Shown piece after piece: positions 15,595 through 18,468 of a stretch of DNA of 18,468 bases. Position 1 is the first letter of the stretch. Every line of letters begins with the position of its first letter. The notes below the pieces were generated by a model that was not told where the DNA came from, did no database searches, and was given only the letters and a program-made list of their open reading frames with translations. Source of the DNA: Lachnospiraceae bacterium (GTDB taxonomy: Bacteria > Bacillota > Clostridia > Lachnospirales > Lachnospiraceae); NCBI GenBank assembly GCA_022790905.1, contig JAAVYC010000187.1:1-18468 (forward strand), read 5' to 3'. The position numbers were made by a program, and so were the translations under genes.

Positions 15595-16374
15595 TCAGTA
15601 CATTCCTTCTATAAATGCTACCATCAACCTTTTCATTTCCTTAAAAATGAAATTAGAGATATTCGGCAACAACCGAACGGTCAGAAATAAAACTAAAAAT
15701 CCCACTAAAATCTTCAGCTGCATACCTATTGCAAACATATTCATCTGTGGCGCTACTTTTGCCATGATTCCAAGAATGGAATTCAAAATCATCATAACTA
15801 CGAAAACCGGCAAAATAATACGAAAGGCTATGACAAACATATCCGTCATATACATCAAAAACGATGTAAACAAATGTTCCCAGTCAAAAATTTGTCCATT
15901 GACCGGTATCAATTCATAGGAATCTACAACAGCCCTCAAAATGTAATGATGCATATCCGTGATCACCAATAATAACAGTAAGAAATAATTATACAATTGC
16001 CCCGTAATATTAACCTGTGAATTCGTTAAAGGATCAAATTCTGTTGCCATAGAAAGACCAATCTCCATGTCAATCATGTTTCCCGCTAATAAAATAATGG
16101 AATTACAAACATTTGCCGCAAACCCAATAAGCAATCCTGTAATTCCCTCCCTTATAATGATAATGCCAAACCCAAATACTCCTTCATAACTAAGTTCAGC
16201 TCTTGGCAAAATCTGATATAATAACAGAGAAATCAAAAGAGATAAACCTGCCTTTACACGAAGTGGTGTATTCTTCGTCCCATAAAATGGCGCCACTGTT
16301 ACAAAGCTCGCTACTCTTACCAGTATCATTAAAAAATATTCAAATGTATCTAAAGAAAAACTATAATTCACCAT
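15595..16374 (-). CDS. fliR: Flagellar export gate protein FliR
   Basis: FliR is one of the membrane proteins that with FliP and FliQ form the helical export gate in the basal body. The 259-residue, strongly hydrophobic product has about six membrane segments and family features such as RVASFVTVAPFYGTKNTP near the N terminus, IGFAANVCNSIILLAGNMID in the middle and GIMAKVAPQMNMFAIGMQLK in the C-terminal half. It begins 6 nt after the fliQ stop with no evident ribosome binding site, suggesting translational coupling. Confidence 0.97.
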   Translation of the reverse strand: MVNYSFSLDTFEYFLMILVRVASFVTVAPFYGTKNTPLRVKAGLSLLISLLLYQILPRAELSYEGVFGFGIIIIREGITGLLIGFAANVCNSIILLAGNMIDMEIGLSMATEFDPLTNSQVNITGQLYNYFLLLLLVITDMHHYILRAVVDSYELIPVNGQIFDWEHLFTSFLMYMTDMFVIAFRIILPVFVVMMILNSILGIMAKVAPQMNMFAIGMQLKILVGFLVLFLTVRLLPNISNFIFKEMKRLMVAFIEGMY

Positions 16375-16380
16375 CGTTTT

Positions 16381-16653
16381 TTAACTTAGGTACACACTAA
16401 AACTGGACCACAAAGTCGTAATAAATTCTGTCAATTGCGTCAACATCCAAGAACCAAAAAGCATCAACCCCAAGAAAACCGCCAAAATTTTAGGAACAAA
16501 AGTCAATGTTTGTTCCTGAATCGATGTCACTGTCTGAAAAATACTTACAATCAAACCTATGATCAGAGACACCAACAACAACGGTGCCGCTACTGTAATA
16601 ATCGTATAGATTGCCTGACTCGCAATATCAAGTACTTCTCCTTGTGTTATCAT
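16381..16653 (-). CDS. fliQ: Flagellar export gate protein FliQ
   Basis: The 90-residue product has two membrane helices (about 16-38 and 53-75) in the helical-hairpin layout of FliQ. The loop SIFQTVTSIQEQTLTFVPK is the family signature. It packs around FliP and FliR in the export gate. The ATG has GAGGTG 6 nt upstream, and the gene lies between fliP and fliR as is usual. Confidence 0.97.
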   Translation of the reverse strand: MITQGEVLDIASQAIYTIITVAAPLLLVSLIIGLIVSIFQTVTSIQEQTLTFVPKILAVFLGLMLFGSWMLTQLTEFITTLWSSFSVYLS

Positions 16654-16676
16654 TCATTTCACCTCTTCTATCTGCC

Positions 16677-17510
16677 TCAATAAAATGTTTTCACGAGATT
16701 CCCAATCACAAGATCCCATCCATCTGCCAGAATAAATAACAGAATCTTAAATGGCAGAGAAATCGTTGTCGGCGGAAGCATCATCATACCCATCGACATC
16801 AATACCGATGATACAACCATATCAATCACGATAAAAGGAATATAAATAATAAATCCGATAATAAATGCCTGTCTCAACTCACTGATAATAAACGCCGGTA
16901 TCAAAACACTATTTGGTATATCATCATTTTCCTCATATGTCACGTCCGCTATCTCACAAAACAAATTGACATCCTTCTTCTGCACCTGCCCGTACATAAA
17001 TTCACGAATTGGCTTCATACCAGCCTCTAAAGCCTGCTCCTGCGTAATCTCACCTGCATCTAAGGGTTTGATTGCTTTTTCATTCACCTGTGTAAACACC
17101 GGCGCCATAATAAACAATGTCAAAAATAATGCCAATCCCACAAGAATCTGATTGGGCGGAGAAGTCTGTGTACCGATAGCGGTCCTTATAAAGTGAAGAA
17201 CTATAATAATTCTCGTAAAAGAGGTCAACATGATCAGAATCGAAGGTGCCAGTGCAATCACTGTCAAAAACAACAAAATTCGAATCGGTGCTGAAAGGCT
17301 TCCACCTTGATTATTATAGGCAATGGACAGACCATTATTTACATCTTCTGCCGCAGTTCCTATCTCATCTCCATCCCCTGTCACTTGCCCTATATCTCTC
17401 CCAGCAGTTGCATATACAGTCTGACCTGATTCCATAAAAAGGACTGTTGCCAAGACAATGACTGCAAAAATAACAGAGAAGATACAATATCTCTTTTTAA
17501 ACTTTTTCAT
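16677..17510 (-). CDS. fliP: Flagellar export gate protein FliP
   Basis: FliP is the main, pentameric component of the export gate. The 277-residue product begins with a basic, hydrophobic signal peptide (about 1-36, MKKFKKRY then a hydrophobic run ending near VYATA). It continues with membrane helices and the family stretches LTSFTRIIIVLHFIRTAIGTQ, PPNQILVGLALFLTLFIMAP and MVVSSVLMSMGMMMLPP. The signal peptide is typical of this family. The ATG has AGGCGG 5 nt upstream, and the gene lies 9 nt after fliO, whose product stabilises FliP during assembly. Confidence 0.97.
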   Translation of the reverse strand: MKKFKKRYCIFSVIFAVIVLATVLFMESGQTVYATAGRDIGQVTGDGDEIGTAAEDVNNGLSIAYNNQGGSLSAPIRILLFLTVIALAPSILIMLTSFTRIIIVLHFIRTAIGTQTSPPNQILVGLALFLTLFIMAPVFTQVNEKAIKPLDAGEITQEQALEAGMKPIREFMYGQVQKKDVNLFCEIADVTYEENDDIPNSVLIPAFIISELRQAFIIGFIIYIPFIVIDMVVSSVLMSMGMMMLPPTTISLPFKILLFILADGWDLVIGNLVKTFY

Positions 17511-17519
17511 TTCATCCGC

Positions 17520-17903
17520 CTATTTCCTTGGCAGGCGTTCTTTTAATTTATTCAGAATCTCCTGAAAATTTTCTCCTGCCTTCGTTTGTTTCGTCATATC
17601 ATACACATCAAGGCTTTTTAATTGCTCTTCCGTCAGCGTTGTCAACATCGTAATCTCATCTTTTCCAATACCGACTACCAAATAAACCTCCCCTGCCTCA
17701 ACAATCTGTATATATTTATTTTGAGTCAATCTCAACGTTTCTACAACCCGTAAATTTTTATTATACGAGTTACTTTTTTGGTAACCTGCGATCCATTTCG
17801 TAGTAACAAAAGTAATTGCCAAAACAAAAATAAAAATCAAGAGAACTCCCAACAACTGCATAAAACTGCCGAAACCGGAAGCCTTCACCTGCAACAAAAC
17901 CAT
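17520..17903 (-). CDS. fliO: Flagellar biosynthesis protein FliO (FliZ type)
   Basis: The 127-residue product has one membrane helix (about 12-37) followed by a cytoplasmic domain with NKNLRVVETLRLTQNKYIQIVEAGEVYLVVGI, the FliO/FliZ pattern of a short SpoA-like fold. FliO helps FliP assemble into the gate and is not part of the final structure. I chose the ATG that follows the cheY stop by 1 nt (TAAAATG). A TTG three codons upstream overlapping cheY is possible. The ribosome binding site is weak, so coupling to cheY is likely. Identity rests mainly on topology and position before fliP. Confidence 0.9.
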   Translation of the reverse strand: MVLLQVKASGFGSFMQLLGVLLIFIFVLAITFVTTKWIAGYQKSNSYNKNLRVVETLRLTQNKYIQIVEAGEVYLVVGIGKDEITMLTTLTEEQLKSLDVYDMTKQTKAGENFQEILNKLKERLPRK

Positions 17904-17904
17904 T

Positions 17905-18267
17905 TTAACCAACTACTTTTTTTACAGCTTCTAAAACGCGCTCTGCCTGAAATGGTTTTACAATAAAATCTTTCGCTCCTGACTGAATTGCTTCAATCAC
18001 CATTGCCTGCTGTCCCATTGCAGAACACATGATGACACATGCATTTGCATCACCCTCTTTAATTTTCTTCAAAGCCTGGATTCCATCCATTTCCGGCATA
18101 GTGATATCCATCAATACCACATCCGGTTTTGTTTCCTGATATTTCTCCACTGCTTTTGCTCCATTCTCAGCCTCTCCAGCTATGTCGTAACCATTTTTTG
18201 TGAGAATGTCCTTAATCATCATTCGCATAAATGCCGCATCGTCACAAATCAAAACATTTTTTGCCAT
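17905..18267 (-). CDS. cheY: Chemotaxis response regulator CheY
   Basis: CheY carries the phosphate signal from CheA to the flagellar switch. The 120-residue single receiver domain has D9-D10, phospho-acceptor D54 in VLMDITMPEMDG, S82 in IMCSAMG and K104 in VKPF. It resembles Bacillus subtilis CheY closely, down to the AAFMRMMIKDIL stretch. In that lineage CheY-P promotes counterclockwise rotation by binding FliM/FliY; direction here is inference. I start at MAKNVL: GAGGAG lies 9 nt upstream, whereas the ATG three codons earlier directly abuts that site and cannot use it. Confidence 0.98.
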   Translation of the reverse strand: MAKNVLICDDAAFMRMMIKDILTKNGYDIAGEAENGAKAVEKYQETKPDVVLMDITMPEMDGIQALKKIKEGDANACVIMCSAMGQQAMVIEAIQSGAKDFIVKPFQAERVLEAVKKVVG

Positions 18268-18292
18268 AATTTTCATCTCCTCGCTTTTATTA

Positions 18293-18468
18293 TTAAACTA
18301 TTTCCGTAATTCTAACACCAAAACTCTCTTCAATTACAACTACTTCACCTTTTGCCACATACTTTCCGTTGACCAATATATCAATTGGCTCGCCAGCAAT
18401 TTTGTCCAACTCAATAATCGTTCCCGGCGAAAGATCCAAAATTTCTTGTATGGACTTACTGGTTCTTC
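18293..18468 (-). CDS. fliY: Flagellar motor switch protein FliY/FliN, C-terminal part
   Basis: The gene is cut by the right edge; only the last 57 codons and the stop are present. The frame reads RTSKSIQEILDLSPGTIIEL, then DKIAGEPIDILVNGKYVAKG, and ends GVRITEIV. This is the SpoA (FliN-type) domain that builds the base of the C-ring and binds FliM. From position just before cheY I expect FliY, which carries an extra CheC-like phosphatase domain upstream, but the visible part cannot separate FliY from plain FliN. The stop lies 25 nt before cheY. Confidence 0.88.
   Translation of the reverse strand, partial: RTSKSIQEILDLSPGTIIELDKIAGEPIDILVNGKYVAKGEVVVIEESFGVRITEIV

Overview
The window is AT-rich, low-GC Firmicutes DNA, most likely from a motile member of the Clostridia and probably Lachnospiraceae. 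This rests on protein style (CheC, CheD and a FliY/FliN-type switch protein together, a sigma-28 gene inside the operon, a DUF6115-like protein) and on strong AGGAGG-type ribosome binding sites. The genus assignment is inference. Every gene I support is on the minus strand, so transcription runs from the right edge to the left edge. I see no mobile element, tRNA, rRNA or CRISPR array. No stretch above about 145 bases lacks a gene.

In transcription order (right to left) the layout is: the C-terminal end of a fliY/fliN motor-switch gene (18293-18468, cut by the window edge), cheY, fliO, fliP, fliQ, fliR, flhB, flhA, flhF, flhG, a YcgR-like PilZ gene, cheB, cheA, cheW, cheC, cheD, a small acidic membrane protein, the FliA/SigD sigma factor, a small soluble unknown, a membrane-anchored DUF6115/SwrB-like protein, an MltG-like membrane protein without the catalytic domain, then rpsB and tsf. 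Most gaps are 1-30 nt. Several junctions overlap or almost overlap (GTGA at flhA-flhF and at 2398-2401; TGATATG at cheB-cheA; TAAAATG at cheY-fliO). This indicates one long, translationally coupled polycistron that begins outside the window.

The genes form three working groups. fliO-P-Q-R-flhB-flhA encode the membrane core of the flagellar type III export gate; flhF and flhG encode the GTPase/ATPase pair that sets flagellar site and number. cheY, cheB, cheA, cheW, cheC and cheD, with the fliY/fliN switch protein, make a Bacillus-type chemotaxis circuit with methylesterase, CheC phosphatase and CheD deamidase adaptation; the PilZ protein adds a likely c-di-GMP input. The sigma factor directs late flagellar transcription, and rpsB-tsf are translation genes.

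Gene order matches the end of the Bacillus subtilis fla/che operon (fliY-cheY-fliO ... cheD-sigD-swrB-rpsB-tsf) except for four added genes: the PilZ gene, the acidic two-helix membrane gene, the small unknown and the MltG-like gene. Three of these four, with the SwrB-like gene, cluster around the sigma gene (1895-4624). They are the least described part of the window. rpsB has its own near-consensus sigma-A promoter just after the last motility stop codon, and its leader holds a short ORF (MEAHNQWR) with a strong ribosome binding site and two interleaved complementary segments. That leader is the best candidate here for undescribed regulation. The rest of the window is a conventional, intact motility operon.
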